A stretch of DNA of 64,000 bases, taken from contig NZ_CP133268.1 in the NCBI RefSeq assembly GCF_030915385.1, positions 4,500,001 to 4,564,000 of the forward strand, read 5' to 3'. The notes under the pieces are model-generated. The model worked only from the letters and a program-made list of their open reading frames with translations. It was not told the DNA's origin and made no database searches. Position 1 is the first letter of the stretch; each line of letters starts with the position of its first letter. A program made the position numbers and the translations under genes. Below are positions 1 through 10,768 of this stretch, piece after piece. Origin of the DNA: Neobacillus sp. PS3-12 (GTDB lineage: Bacteria > Bacillota > Bacilli > Bacillales > Cytobacillaceae).

Positions 1-2
1 CA

Positions 3-68
3 AAAGCATTCGAAATGTGGACAGGCCACGAAATGCCTGTTGAATATGTGAAAGAACAAATGTTTTAA
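3..68 (+). CDS. C-terminal end of an unidentified protein (partial)
   Basis: The window opens inside an open frame whose last 21 residues end in a TAA at 66-68. The tail (…WTGHEMPVEYVKEQMF) is too short for me to assign a family. It does not match the glutamine synthetase C-terminus that might be expected near lexA. It runs toward lexA, convergently. Confidence 0.4.
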   Translation, partial: KAFEMWTGHEMPVEYVKEQMF

Positions 69-90
69 TGTGGTATACATGAAAAGTGTT

Positions 91-235
91 AAATATTCCA
101 CTTCTCGAGGAAACTAAGAGAGAAGTGGAAAGAAGAAGGGTCAAATATTCCACTTCTCCAGGATAACGAGGGAGAAGTGGAAAGAATAAGAGCTAAACAT
201 TCCACTTCTCAAAGAAACCAAGCGAAAAGTGGAAA
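91..235. repeat. three tandem 52-bp hairpin repeats
   Basis: Three consecutive units begin at 91, 143 and 195 with a 52-bp period. Each has TTCCACTTCTC on the left and GAGAAGTGGAA (GAAAAGTGGAA in the third) on the right, so each can fold into an 11-bp stem with a 13-14 nt loop. Arms are at 96-106/120-130, 148-158/172-182 and 200-210/224-234. The arms are conserved while loops and linkers vary, which suggests the stem is what matters. The rest of the gap, 236-471, shows nothing recognisable. Confidence 0.85.
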
Positions 236-471
236 TAACCCCTCATGGTCACCGAATTTATTTAAAATGCATCAGACTTTGCTTTTAAGGATCATCGATT
301 TATGGGAAAAATGTAAGTATGACAGTTAACAGAACGAATCGAGCTACCCAAGCCATTCTCTCCATTATAAAGGTCCCCCTTTAAAAAAATTCCTGTCTAC
401 GATAAGAATAAGCTCAAAGTATTAAAACTGGATGAAACAATTGTTAAGTTTTGCTAAAATTTTTAAACGCC

Positions 472-498
472 AAAAAAGCACTCAAACGAGTGCTTTTT
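472..498 (-). terminator. Rho-independent terminator of lexA
   Basis: AGCACT (477-482) and AGTGCT (489-494) form a stem flanked by A and T runs on both sides. It lies 45 bp past the lexA stop and could act in both directions. Confidence 0.8.
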
Positions 499-542
499 CC
501 ATGAATCTATTAAAATGCAAAAACACAAAATGGACAATGGTG

Positions 543-1166
543 TTAATGGATATGACGATAGACACCGATTACTTTTCCAAGGATGGATACATTCCGCAAA
601 ATGATGGGATCCATGGTGGAGTTTTCAGGCTGAAGACGAAAATAATCTTTTTCTTTGAAGAACCGTTTGCAGGTTGCTTCATCTTCCTCCGTCATCGCAA
701 CAACGATATCCCCGTTGTTTGCCGTCGCTTGTTGTTTGACAATGACATAATCTCCATCAAGAATACCCGCTTCAATCATACTTTCTCCCATGATTTCAAG
801 CATAAAGACATGCTCATCTGCAGGAGCCAATCGTTCAGGAAGAGGGAAGTACTCCTCAATATTCTCGATCGCAGTGATCGGAAGGCCGGCCGTTACTTTA
901 CCAACAACAGGTACGTTGATCACATTGTTCCTTGGAATTTGTGCATTCTCATCAACTTCCAAAATTTCGATTGCCCGAGGCTTTGTTGGATCACGTCTGA
1001 TAAGTCCCTTGCTTTCTAATCTTGATAAATGCCCATGAACAGTGGAACTGGAGGCTAGTCCAACGGCTTCACCAATTTCGCGAACGGACGGTGGATAACC
1101 CTTTTTCTTTACTTCACTTTTTATGAAATCAAGGATATCCTGTTGTCTTTTCGATAATTTTGTCAT
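543..1166 (-). CDS. lexA: LexA, SOS transcriptional repressor and autoprotease
   Basis: LexA represses DNA-damage genes and cleaves itself when RecA filaments form. The protein of 207 residues starts with [12 protein letters not shown]. It has the N-terminal winged helix (residues 1-65), the Ala-Gly cleavage site in VTAGLP, and the catalytic serine in GESMIEAG; a C-terminal lysine in the TCKRFF context completes the dyad. The ATG at 1166 was chosen over an upstream in-frame codon because GAGGTG lies just before it and homologues start there. It is divergent from yneA and shares a control region with three SOS boxes, so it is probably autoregulated. Confidence 0.97.
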   Translation of the reverse strand: MTKLSKRQQDILDFIKSEVKKKGYPPSVREIGEAVGLASSSTVHGHLSRLESKGLIRRDPTKPRAIEILEVDENAQIPRNNVINVPVVGKVTAGLPITAIENIEEYFPLPERLAPADEHVFMLEIMGESMIEAGILDGDYVIVKQQATANNGDIVVAMTEEDEATCKRFFKEKDYFRLQPENSTMDPIILRNVSILGKVIGVYRHIH

Positions 1167-1225
1167 AAGGATGCACCTCGTTTGGTTTTTATTAACTTTA
1201 GTATAGCATGTCACCCATTTTTATA

Positions 1226-1304
1226 CAAACATTAGTTCGAAGAAATAGTTGACACAAAACAAACGTTCGGACTATAATGAAATCAAATAACGAACATACA
1301 TTCT
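1226..1304. promoter_or_regulatory. lexA-yneA control region with three SOS boxes and the yneA promoter
   Basis: Three matches to the Bacillus SOS box (GAAC-N4-GTTC) are visible: CAAACATTAGTTCG at 1226-1239, AAACAAACGTTC at 1257-1268 and CGAACATACATTCT at 1291-1304, each with one or so mismatches. A promoter reading toward yneA has TTGACA at 1249-1254 and TATAAT at 1273-1278 with 18 bp spacing. The second box sits between these hexamers, so bound LexA should block polymerase. Confidence 0.85.
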
Positions 1305-1319
1305 AAATGAGGTGCTGAC

Positions 1320-2320
<1,001 letters not shown>

Positions 2321-2447
2321 CTTACACAACGGGGCAAGCCCTCTTGGTTTTACGAGCAAATTCGATAACTTGTCAGATGTACACTTTTCTAGTAAAATCA
2401 GATGTCATATTGAGCATTTGATTTGTACTTGAAGGGGGGTATACAAA

Positions 2448-2678
2448 ATGCTTTCTAAGGAAAAACTCGCTCGAATAAATGAGCTTGCCAAAAAGGCGAA
2501 GCAATCAGGATTATCGGAAGCCGAAGCAAAAGAACAATCAAAATTACGAAGTGAGTATCTTGCCACATTCCGTTCATCCATGGAAAATACACTTACGAAT
2601 GTAAAGGTAATTGACCCATTAGGAAATGATGTTACACCAGAAAAAATAAAAAAGATCAAAAAGAATAGACTCCACTAG
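2448..2678 (+). CDS. ynzC: YnzC, DUF896 family small protein
   Basis: A 76-residue, highly charged, helical protein (MLSKEKLARINELAKKAKQSGLSEAEAKEQ) typical of DUF896. In B. subtilis it belongs to the yneA-yneB-ynzC SOS operon. A strong AAGGGGGG ribosome site precedes the ATG. The 127-bp spacer after yneB shows no clear terminator. Function is not established. Confidence 0.92.
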   Translation: MLSKEKLARINELAKKAKQSGLSEAEAKEQSKLRSEYLATFRSSMENTLTNVKVIDPLGNDVTPEKIKKIKKNRLH

Positions 2679-2845
2679 GGATACAACATAATTTGTATTC
2701 CTTTTACATATGTTCTGTTTTCATTGTATAAAATAAAAAGAACGTGTTTTTTGTCTAATTTTATACGTATTTGTTGTATAAATTGCAGTTGAATTATAAT
2801 ATTAAGTTTGAAGTTAATAACCAGGGTTGAGAAAGGATGTAAATC

Positions 2846-4852
2846 ATGTTTAATAATATTGATGCATTATCCGTTACATCAATTCGCACGCTTGCAATCG
2901 ATGCGGTTGAAAAAGCAAATTCCGGTCATCCAGGTATGCCAATGGGAGCAGCCCCAATGACTTATACACTATGGACTCGTTTTATGAACCAAAATCCAAA
3001 AAATCCAAAGTGGTTTAACCGTGACCGTTTTGTATTATCTGCTGGACATGGTTCCGCATTGTTATATTCAATGCTCCATTTATCCGGATTTAATCTTTCC
3101 ATTGAAGATTTAAAACAATTCCGTCAGTGGGGAAGTAAAACTCCTGGGCATCCGGAATACAAACATACAGAAGGCGTGGAGGCAACAACTGGACCACTTG
3201 GCCAAGGAATTGCAATGGCTGTTGGGATGGCAATGGCTGAACGTCATTTAGCAAGTGTTTATAACAAAGAGAATTTTGATGTTATTAATCATAATACATA
3301 TGCTATTTGTGGTGATGGTGACCTAATGGAAGGTGTATCTGCCGAAGCTGCTTCACTAGCAGGACACTTAAAACTAGGCCGATTGGTTCTTTTATATGAT
3401 TCAAATGACATTTCTTTAGATGGTAATTTGGCGCAATCCTTCTCTGAAAGTGTGAAGGAACGCTTTTTATCCTACGGCTGGCAATACCTTCGTGTAGAAG
3501 ATGGAAACAATCTTGAGGAAATTGCCAAAGCTATTGAAGAAGCAAAAGCTGATTTGGATCGTCCTACAATGATTGAAGTAAGAACGGTTATTGGATATGG
3601 CTCACCAAATAGAGCTGGAACGTCAGGTGTACATGGTGCTCCACTTGGTGCTGAAGAATTAAAGCTTACAAAAGAGGCTTATAAATGGTCGGAAGAACCA
3701 TTCCAAGTCCCTCAAGAAGTTTATGATAACTTCCATAAACTAATCGTTGAAGCGGGCGAGAAGAAAGAAAAGGAATGGAATGACCTATTCTCTCAATATA
3801 AACAACAATACGCTGATTTAGCGAACCAGCTTGAAGCTGCAATCAAGGGTGAGCTTCCAGAAGGCTGGGATAAAGATATTCCAGTTTACAGCGAAGGGAA
3901 GAGCCTTGCATCACGTGCATCATCTGGTGAAGTACTTAATGCAATTGCGAAAAACTTGCCATTCTTCCTTGGTGGATCTGCCGACCTTGCCGGATCTAAC
4001 AAAACGAACATTAAGGGTGCTGGGGACTTTATGCCTGGTGGATCCTTTAATGGAAGAAATATTTGGTTTGGCGTACGTGAATTTGCGATGGGTGCAGCTA
4101 TGAACGGCTGGGCACTTCATGGTGGAGTGAAAATTTTTGGCGGAACATTCTTTGTTTTCTCTGATTATTTACGCCCAGCTATTCGCCTTGCTGCCTTGAT
4201 GGGACTTCCTGTCACATATGTATTTACACATGATAGTATTGCTGTCGGCGAAGACGGTCCAACACACGAGCCTGTTGAACAGTTGGCTGCTTTAAGAGCA
4301 ATGCCAAATGTATCGGTGATCCGTCCAGCAGATGGAAATGAAACAGCGGCCGCTTGGAAGCTGGCTGTCCAATCAACCGATAAACCAACAGCACTTGTTC
4401 TAACTCGTCAGAACTTGCCAACGTTAAAGGATACAGATAAAAATGCTTACGATGGCGTATCCAAAGGGGCATATGTGGTTTCTCCTGCTGGAAAAGACAC
4501 AGCAGATGCCCTATTGCTTGCAGTTGGTTCAGAGGTAAGCCTGGCAGTAGAAGCACAAGCAGAGTTGGCAAAAGAAAATATTCAAGTTTCCGTTGTCAGT
4601 ATGCCATCATGGGATCGCTTTGATGCTCAACCAAAAGAGTACAAAGAGACAATTTTACCAAAAAATGTGAAAAAACGTCTTGGGATTGAAATGGGTTCAT
4701 CATTTGGCTGGCATAAATATGTTGGTGATGAAGGTGAAGTCCTTGGCATCGACACATTTGGGGCATCTGCACCAATGGAGAAAGTCTTGCCAGAGTATGG
4801 TTTCAGCGTAAGCAACGTAGTAGCTCGGTTAAAAGCGTTATTAAGTAAATAA
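2846..4852 (+). CDS. tkt: Transketolase
   Basis: Thiamine-diphosphate enzyme of the non-oxidative pentose phosphate pathway that moves two-carbon ketol units between sugars. The 668 residues are full length. The N-terminal ThDP-binding domain contains the GDGDLMEG motif (about residues 154-161). The pyrimidine domain follows (with the [12 protein letters not shown] region near 375 and [10 protein letters not shown] near 412), then the C-terminal domain. It is a single gene with its own terminator and sits after ynzC as in B. subtilis. Confidence 0.98.
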   Translation: MFNNIDALSVTSIRTLAIDAVEKANSGHPGMPMGAAPMTYTLWTRFMNQNPKNPKWFNRDRFVLSAGHGSALLYSMLHLSGFNLSIEDLKQFRQWGSKTPGHPEYKHTEGVEATTGPLGQGIAMAVGMAMAERHLASVYNKENFDVINHNTYAICGDGDLMEGVSAEAASLAGHLKLGRLVLLYDSNDISLDGNLAQSFSESVKERFLSYGWQYLRVEDGNNLEEIAKAIEEAKADLDRPTMIEVRTVIGYGSPNRAGTSGVHGAPLGAEELKLTKEAYKWSEEPFQVPQEVYDNFHKLIVEAGEKKEKEWNDLFSQYKQQYADLANQLEAAIKGELPEGWDKDIPVYSEGKSLASRASSGEVLNAIAKNLPFFLGGSADLAGSNKTNIKGAGDFMPGGSFNGRNIWFGVREFAMGAAMNGWALHGGVKIFGGTFFVFSDYLRPAIRLAALMGLPVTYVFTHDSIAVGEDGPTHEPVEQLAALRAMPNVSVIRPADGNETAAAWKLAVQSTDKPTALVLTRQNLPTLKDTDKNAYDGVSKGAYVVSPAGKDTADALLLAVGSEVSLAVEAQAELAKENIQVSVVSMPSWDRFDAQPKEYKETILPKNVKKRLGIEMGSSFGWHKYVGDEGEVLGIDTFGASAPMEKVLPEYGFSVSNVVARLKALLSK

Positions 4853-4862
4853 GCTGTTCTTA

Positions 4863-4902
4863 AAAAATGACTATCAAAGCAATAGATTTGATAGTCATTT
4901 TT
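4863..4902 (+). terminator. Terminator of tkt
   Basis: AATGACTATCAAA and TTTGATAGTCATT form a long perfect stem followed by TTTTTG, 10 bp past the tkt stop. Confidence 0.9.
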
Positions 4903-5006
4903 GTATACCAAAGGCTGTGTAAAAGGTCATTGATGATTTTTTAACCCTGGAGTGGAAATCAACAGGCAAATTTAACACAGCCATGCCAAAAAGAGGAGGC
5001 TATAAA

Positions 5007-5294
5007 ATGATTAAAGTCGTTTCAAAAGCAAAACTGAAACAAGGCGTAAATATCGAAGAATATTTAACAATAGCTAAAAAGGTAATCGAAGAAACAAGAA
5101 AAGAACAAGGATGTATTTCTTATGTTCTATTCCAAGATCTTCAAGATCCATCCATTTTAACAATGCTGGAAGAATGGAAGGATGAAGCTGCGATCAACCA
5201 ACATGATCAGAGCGACCATGTATTGACATTGGTACCGGAGTTAAGAAAAATGAGAGAGAGTACGGAAACTCATCGATATCGGGAATTGTATTAA
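5007..5294 (+). CDS. Putative quinol monooxygenase (ABM-domain protein)
   Basis: The 95-residue protein (MIKVVSKAKLKQGVNIEEYL…) is a single antibiotic-biosynthesis-monooxygenase (ABM) ferredoxin-like domain, resembling YgiN-type proteins. The signature stretch is TRKEQGCISYVLFQD…TMLEEWKDEAAINQH. These usually act as small dimers on quinol-like substrates, but the substrate cannot be read from sequence. The start at 5007 follows AGGAGGC; an upstream in-frame ATG at 4983 has no such site. Confidence 0.8.
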   Translation: MIKVVSKAKLKQGVNIEEYLTIAKKVIEETRKEQGCISYVLFQDLQDPSILTMLEEWKDEAAINQHDQSDHVLTLVPELRKMRESTETHRYRELY

Positions 5295-5426
5295 ATCCAA
5301 TTTCAAATATTCAAATATATTGTAAGTGATTCGACAATAATAGTTATAGTTTTCGCCACGATAAGACAGACGTTTCAAGATTGCTTTTTTATAATAAATA
5401 AAAGAGAGTCTTCGGAAAGGGAGATT

Positions 5427-5869
5427 GTGGTGAGAAACTATCAGCTATACTTAATAGAAGATGAATTTGCCGCCCATTACTTCGGAAAAGAGCGAATGTT
5501 TTTTCAGCTTTTTCAGGAACATGAACAATCAACCGGGAGCTTAAAGATATTACACAAAAGCAAATAAACTATATATCAAAACCATTGCAGGTTTTAAAGA
5601 TACATCAATTGCTCCAAAAACAGCTTGGAAAGGTACGTGGTTTTAAGGAAGATCATGGCATATATATAATGGAACTAAGTGGAAAACTTAGTACAGCCTA
5701 TCTTAAAGTACTAGAAAATAAGCTATTAGTAAAAGCGAGCGGCACATTTGAAGCCGAAACGGTTTTCTTCGAAGTCTTGCGAAAAAGTGAAGCATCCTTT
5801 TTAGCGATCGACATAGAACATTTTAGGTTTGGATGGTTGAAACCATATAAAGAAAGAAAATTAATCTAA
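5427..5869 (+). pseudogene. sirA: SirA (YneE), sporulation inhibitor of replication, frameshifted
   Basis: SirA binds DnaA domain I and stops replication initiation when sporulation starts. The N-terminal frame starts with GTG at 5427 or 5430 and reads RNYQLYLIEDEFAAHYFGKE, then stops at 5566-5568. The remaining homology continues in another frame (KDITQKQINYISKPLQVLKIHQ to FGWLKPYKERKLI, stop 5869). A one-base loss near 5540-5548 explains the break. The parts join to a normal length of about 147 residues. It lies between tkt and yneF, as in B. subtilis. Since this is a core gene, a sequencing error is a real alternative to true decay. Confidence 0.85.
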
Positions 5870-5942
5870 TTTAAAGCAGATATTGTATTGTGGCGCGGAT
5901 TTTAGTACACTGTATGTTAGACATATGTAAGGAGGAAGTCTG

Positions 5943-6158
5943 ATGGTTGTTACTATTACCGTGGGTATTATAGCATTAGCTGCTGGTATAGCTCTTGGAT
6001 TTTTCATCGCTAGAAAGTATATGATGGACTATCTAAAGAAAAATCCGCCAATTAATGAACAAATGTTAAAAATGATGATGACGCAAATGGGAATGAAGCC
6101 GTCTCAGAAGAAAATTAACCAAATGATGAGCGCCATGAATAAACAAGGCGGCAAATAA
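5943..6158 (+). CDS. yneF: YneF, UPF0154 membrane protein
   Basis: A 71-residue protein with one N-terminal membrane segment (about residues 3-22) and a cytoplasmic tail rich in Met, Lys and Gln, including [24 protein letters not shown]. This is the UPF0154/YneF signature. AAGGAGGA precedes the ATG. Its function is unknown. Confidence 0.95.
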   Translation: MVVTITVGIIALAAGIALGFFIARKYMMDYLKKNPPINEQMLKMMMTQMGMKPSQKKINQMMSAMNKQGGK

Positions 6159-6271
6159 TACATTTTGCCACATGGTGTAACTGATTGAATATGAGATTTT
6201 TTATGATGGACAACCTTTTATAAGTTGAAACGATCATCAAAGCTAAAATGCTTAATCCATTTTCATATCAC

Positions 6272-6318
6272 AAACCCATCTTATCTGTTGGAAACGACAG
6301 ATAAGATGGGTTTTTTTG
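6272..6318 (+). terminator. Terminator downstream of yneF
   Basis: AAACCCATCTTATCTGT pairs with ACAGATAAGATGGGTTT around a short loop, followed by a run of T. It is about 115 bp past yneF. The AT-rich stretch 6319-6682 beyond it shows no gene. Confidence 0.9.
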
Positions 6319-6682
6319 ATGCTTTTGATCTTCTTTTTCAAAACATATTTGTGAATATTTTGTTAACTAATTAGAAATCAATTTTTAGTTCTATAGCATT
6401 TGTTTACAGACAATATTTCGAAGATTATAATTATTTTAAGTGCACTCATATGATTTTATACCTATGACAAAAGTCGCATTCGAATAATGAAAATGTTTTA
6501 TCAATATATCATATAAACTGCCCTGCCGAGCCATCATCACCTTTACTGAGGACTGTGAAATGGAGAATTTGAGGGCTTTAAGTGTTGTCAATAATCTTAA
6601 AGACTTAGCTGAAGACTTCCATTACATACGTTACAAAAGAGACATAATCTTTCATAAATGTTAAAATGAGGAAGTTAGGTTA

Positions 6683-6856
6683 ATGGTTACAATCACGGAA
6701 CAAGAATTTTTTCTCATAGCTATATTTATAGAGGCCAATTACGGGATTCATCTAAAAAAAGAAAAAAGGACACTTGTCACAGGAAGATTTCAACAAGTTC
6801 TCCAGCAAGGTGGATTTACTAGTTTTACAGAATACTTTAGGCGACAAGGGGCATGA
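6683..6856 (+). pseudogene. CheR N-terminal fragment (chemotaxis methyltransferase remnant)
   Basis: The 57-codon frame reads MVTITEQEFFLIAIFIEANYGIHLKKEKRTLVTGRFQQVLQ in segments, which matches the N-terminal helical domain of CheR (EF..i..yi...yGI.L...K..lv..Rl...l). The methyltransferase domain is absent. The stop overlaps the ATG of a cheB tail, so a deletion appears to have fused the start of cheR to the end of cheB. The downstream kinase probably once worked with a CheB/CheR pair. Confidence 0.7.
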
Positions 6857-6984
6857 CCTTTGGACAGGACGAGCAATCGTCTGTCGTCTATGGGATGCCA
6901 AAAGTGGCATTTAATACTAGTGCTGTTGAAAAACAAACATCCTTGCAGCGGATCCCGCAAGTATTATTAAGCATGCTGAAGTAA
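6853..6984 (+). pseudogene. CheB C-terminal fragment (methylesterase remnant)
   Basis: The 43 residues contain FGQDEQSSVVYGMPKVAF, which matches the active-site-proximal end of the CheB methylesterase domain (usually GQDE.SsvVyGMPkaA). The response-regulator part and most of the esterase domain are missing. It overlaps the cheR remnant by four bases. Confidence 0.75.
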
Positions 6985-7015
6985 GGATGAATACTTACGA
7001 AAATAAGGTGGAAAC

Positions 7016-8938
7016 ATGTTTGATTCACAGAAAATAAACGAGCAGGATAATTTTACCTTACTATTCCAATCAAGTCCGATCGGGATGATTCTCTTAAATG
7101 AAGATGTCAAGATATCGGAAATTAATCATGCAGCTTTGAGACTCATCGATAAAAGCTATGAGGATGCAGTCGGAAAAGCTTTTGGGGATGCATTTGATTG
7201 CATCGGGAGTTTTGAGGATGAACGAGGCTGCGGATTTGGGGCAAATTGTTCCATTTGTATCTTCAGAAAAGCGGTCACATCAGCGATAAAGGATGGGATC
7301 AAGTCAGAGGGACTGGAATTTGACAAGACATTGGTGCAAGGGGACAAAAAGGTAGAAGTATGGTTTCGTTCAAGCATTACCCCGATTACGATCCAAGATC
7401 GTCGCCAGGTTTCCGTTGCATTGGTGGATATAACAGATAGTAAGCAAAAAGAATTTTCCTTGATTAAAGCAAAACAAGCGGCCGAGGCGGCAAATCGGGT
7501 GAAAAGCGAATTTTTAGCGAATATGAGCCATGAAATTCGGACTCCTTTAAATGGGATGATTGGGATGATTGACTTAACCCTTTTATCGGGTCTCAATACC
7601 GAACAAAAAGAAAATTTGCTGACAGCCAAATCATGCGCTAATTCACTGTTACATATGATTAATGATGTATTAGACTTTTCCAAGTTAGAAGCCGAAAAGC
7701 TCGTCATCGAGACAGTAGATTTCAATCTTAAAACTTTAATAGAAGAAACGATAAAAACACACTCGCTACTTGCAACCAATAAAGGCCTGGAGCTTACCTA
7801 TTCATTTGCAGCAAATATTCCCCTTTATCTGAACGGTGACCCGACAAGGTTAAAACAGGTGTTAAACAATTTAATCAGCAATGCGATCAAGTTTACCGAA
7901 AGAGGATCGGTTACTGTGACTGTAAAACATCGGGGAGATGCAAATAATGGTGCAGGCATACAATTTGATGTTGCTGACACTGGCATTGGTATTTCCAAAG
8001 AGGATATGGGAAAACTTTTTCAAACCTTCAGTCAGGTCGATGGTTCGATCACAAGAAAGTTTGGCGGAACAGGACTTGGTCTCGCCATTTCAAAGCAGCT
8101 CGTTGAATTAATGGGGGGGACCATTTGGGCTGAAAGTCAAAAAGGAAAAGGCAGCCATTTTACCTTTGCCTTGGATTTCAAATCAGCCTCACAGCAGCAA
8201 AAATCAGGATCACAAACAATCAATAGCAGTCATTCAGCCTGTCCGATGAATATTCTGCTTGTCGAAGATAATAACATTGCCCAGAAAATATTAACGCGGA
8301 TGCTGAAAGAAAAAGGCCATATTGTTGAGATTGCTAACAATGGACTGGAAGCCCTGAAGCTCCATGGTGCGAAAAAATATGATGCGATTTTAATGGACAT
8401 TTATATGCCGGAAATGGACGGGATTGAAGCAACAAGAAGAATAAGAGAAAGAGAAGGGTTTGCCGAGCATACCCCAATCATTGCCGTGACGGCGGATGCC
8501 CTTCACAAGGAAAAAGAACACTTTTTAACACTGGGGATGGATGAATACCTGGCAAAGCCGATTGATATGGATGAACTTTTTGCGATGTTAGACTATGTTC
8601 AAGGTGAAAAGGGCCCCGTTCAGCCTACCAGAAGTGAGAGCATTCAACATCGGGAGCTGAGACAGTTTTCTAGCGACCAAAATTTGCGAATTATCAATTA
8701 TGTGGAAGGGCAGATTAACACCCTAAAAGATGCGATCATCGAAAAGAACTTTTCTGTTGTGGAAATCTCAGCGCATAAGATTAAAGAGATTGCCAATCGA
8801 ATATCAGCGGAAGAACTAAAAAGTACAGCCTTCAAGATTGAGCTTTCTGCAAAACGAGGAGCATTGCTGGAAGCCGCAGAATATATCCAGCAGATCGAAT
8901 ATGAATTTGAAACCTTAAGGAAATCAGTGAATTCCTAA
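7016..8938 (+). CDS. Hybrid sensor histidine kinase (PAS-HisKA-HATPase-REC-HPt)
   Basis: A cytoplasmic phosphorelay kinase of 640 residues with no membrane segment. Domains in order are a PAS domain (about 10-140), a HisKA domain with the phospho-accepting His172 in MSHEIRTPLNG, a HATPase domain (N box NNLISNAIKF, G boxes DTGIGI and GGTGLGLAI), a receiver domain with Asp461 in LMDIYMPEMDG, and a degenerate HPt-like helical domain at the end (SAHKIKEIANRI). The PAS holds four clustered cysteines (GCGFGANCSIC), possibly a metal or redox site. It follows the cheR/cheB remnants by 31 bp. No output regulator is adjacent. Confidence 0.9.
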   Translation: MFDSQKINEQDNFTLLFQSSPIGMILLNEDVKISEINHAALRLIDKSYEDAVGKAFGDAFDCIGSFEDERGCGFGANCSICIFRKAVTSAIKDGIKSEGLEFDKTLVQGDKKVEVWFRSSITPITIQDRRQVSVALVDITDSKQKEFSLIKAKQAAEAANRVKSEFLANMSHEIRTPLNGMIGMIDLTLLSGLNTEQKENLLTAKSCANSLLHMINDVLDFSKLEAEKLVIETVDFNLKTLIEETIKTHSLLATNKGLELTYSFAANIPLYLNGDPTRLKQVLNNLISNAIKFTERGSVTVTVKHRGDANNGAGIQFDVADTGIGISKEDMGKLFQTFSQVDGSITRKFGGTGLGLAISKQLVELMGGTIWAESQKGKGSHFTFALDFKSASQQQKSGSQTINSSHSACPMNILLVEDNNIAQKILTRMLKEKGHIVEIANNGLEALKLHGAKKYDAILMDIYMPEMDGIEATRRIREREGFAEHTPIIAVTADALHKEKEHFLTLGMDEYLAKPIDMDELFAMLDYVQGEKGPVQPTRSESIQHRELRQFSSDQNLRIINYVEGQINTLKDAIIEKNFSVVEISAHKIKEIANRISAEELKSTAFKIELSAKRGALLEAAEYIQQIEYEFETLRKSVNS

Positions 8939-8948
8939 AGAAGACCAT

Positions 8949-8972
8949 AGCACCATTAACGGTGCTTTTTCT
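8949..8972 (+). terminator. Terminator after the hybrid kinase
   Basis: AGCACC (8949-8954) and GGTGCT (8961-8966) form a short stem followed by T-rich sequence, just past the kinase stop. Confidence 0.7.
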
Positions 8973-9015
8973 TTCGTTCATTTTTGCCTTTAGGTCATGG
9001 AAAGGAGGGGGCCAA

Positions 9016-10767
9016 ATGAAGATCTTCCTACAGTTAGGCTGGTTTTTTAAACGAGAGAAAAAAGCCTACATCACGGGTGTCCTGCTCTTAATGCTTGTGG
9101 CTGTATTGCAGTTAATTCCACCAAAAATGATCGGGCTTCTGGCGGACCAAATGAAGAACAGAACCTTGACAAAGACGCAGTTAGGAAAATGGATCCTCGT
9201 TCTGATTGTAATCGCGCTACTGATATATGTTCTAAGATATTATTGGCGATTGATGATTTTTGGCTCTTCGGTAAAATTAAGCCGCATCTTGAGAAACCAA
9301 TTGTACACTCATTTTACCAATCTCTCCCCATCCTTCTACCAGAAACGGCGGATTGGTGATTTGATGGCCCATGCGACCAATGATATTCAAGCGATTCAGC
9401 AGACGGCCGGCACGGGTGTGCTCACCTTAGTGGATTCCCTTACAACCGGAAGCTTTGTCGTGTTAACGATGGCTTTTACCGTAAGCTGGAAGTTAACCTT
9501 GATTTGTTTGATTCCAATGCCCTTGATGGCCCTGTTAACAAGCTATTATGGAAAACTGCTCCACCGCAGCTTTCAAAAAGCCCAAGAAGCATTTTCAAGC
9601 TTAAACGATAAGACCCAGGAAAGCATAATGGGAATCAAGGTACTTAAAACCTTTGGCCAAGAACAAGAAGACATCGAAGATTTTCGGAAACAATCGGAAG
9701 ATGTCGTCGAAAAAAATATCGTGGTGGCTAAAATAGATTCCCTCTATGATCCTACGATTAATGCCATTGTTGGGGTTTCCTTTTTCTTGTCGATTGTGTT
9801 TGGGGCAAAATATGTGCTCGCTGGTGAACTGACGATTGGCGGTTTAATTTCATTTACCACTTACCTCGGCCTGTTAGTCTGGCCAATGCTGGCTTTTGGC
9901 TTTCTGTTTAATGTCCTGGAGCGGGGCCGTGCCAGTTATGACCGTGTCCGGCTTCTTTTAGAAGAAAAAACAGACATCAAGGATCTTCCACATGCAGTGG
10001 ACAAAATACCAACGGGCGATCTTCAATTTCATATAAAAGAATTTACGTTTCCCGAAGAAACCAAGCCAGTGCTTCAGGATCTTTCTTTTTCTCTTAAGAA
10101 GGGAGAAACACTGGGGATTGTTGGAAAAACAGGGGCTGGGAAAACGACATTATTAAAGCTGCTCATCCGTGAGTATGATATCGACAAAGGCGAGATTACC
10201 ATTGGCGGTAAGAGGCTGCAGGAATACAAACTGGAAAAATTGCGCGAAGCGATTGGATATGTCCCTCAGGATCACTTCTTGTTTTCCTCAACGGTTGCCG
10301 AAAACATTTGCTTTGGTGACCCCGAGGCATCGATGGAGGAAATCATCGAAGCTGCAAAAATCGCTGCCATTCATGAAGACATTCTCACATTTCCCCATGG
10401 TTATGAAACCGTTGTTGGGGAACGTGGTGTTTCCTTATCCGGCGGCCAGAGACAGCGCATTTCGATTGCACGGGCATTGCTCAACAGTCCAGAAATCATC
10501 ATTCTTGATGATGCCCTCTCCGCGGTCGATGCCAAAACAGAAGCAGCGATCCTCCAGGCATTCAAACAAAACCGTCATGGAAAAATGAACCTTATCACAG
10601 CTCACCGACTAAGTGCGATCCAACATGCAGACCTGATTATTGTTCTTGACGACAAAAAAATAGTGGAGCAGGGAACACATGTGGAATTAATGGAAGGCGG
10701 AGGGTGGTATGCGCAAATGTATCGCCAGCAGCAGCTAGAGGAATTGGTCGAGAAAGGGGGGATGTAA
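9016..10767 (+). CDS. ABC transporter, exporter half A (YheI/BmrC-like)
   Basis: The 583-residue fused membrane/ATPase half-transporter has six N-terminal helices (about 1-310) and an ATPase domain with Walker A GKTGAGKTT, Q loop YVPQD, signature LSGGQRQR, Walker B IIILDDALSAVD and H loop TAHRLSA. It has the 'DD' Walker B end (Asp instead of the catalytic Glu), as in the degenerate site of heterodimeric exporters such as BmrC (YheI). The start at 9016 follows AAAGGAGGGGG; an earlier in-frame codon at 8962 lies inside the terminator. One base separates it from its partner. Confidence 0.93.
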   Translation: MKIFLQLGWFFKREKKAYITGVLLLMLVAVLQLIPPKMIGLLADQMKNRTLTKTQLGKWILVLIVIALLIYVLRYYWRLMIFGSSVKLSRILRNQLYTHFTNLSPSFYQKRRIGDLMAHATNDIQAIQQTAGTGVLTLVDSLTTGSFVVLTMAFTVSWKLTLICLIPMPLMALLTSYYGKLLHRSFQKAQEAFSSLNDKTQESIMGIKVLKTFGQEQEDIEDFRKQSEDVVEKNIVVAKIDSLYDPTINAIVGVSFFLSIVFGAKYVLAGELTIGGLISFTTYLGLLVWPMLAFGFLFNVLERGRASYDRVRLLLEEKTDIKDLPHAVDKIPTGDLQFHIKEFTFPEETKPVLQDLSFSLKKGETLGIVGKTGAGKTTLLKLLIREYDIDKGEITIGGKRLQEYKLEKLREAIGYVPQDHFLFSSTVAENICFGDPEASMEEIIEAAKIAAIHEDILTFPHGYETVVGERGVSLSGGQRQRISIARALLNSPEIIILDDALSAVDAKTEAAILQAFKQNRHGKMNLITAHRLSAIQHADLIIVLDDKKIVEQGTHVELMEGGGWYAQMYRQQQLEELVEKGGM

Positions 10768-10768
10768 G

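Noticed and set aside
91-235. CRISPR array
   Set aside because: Only three units, strongly palindromic across the whole unit, no spacer-sized unique sequence and no cas genes.
432-1019. Plus-strand frames across lexA
   Set aside because: They are antisense to lexA and lack ribosome sites.
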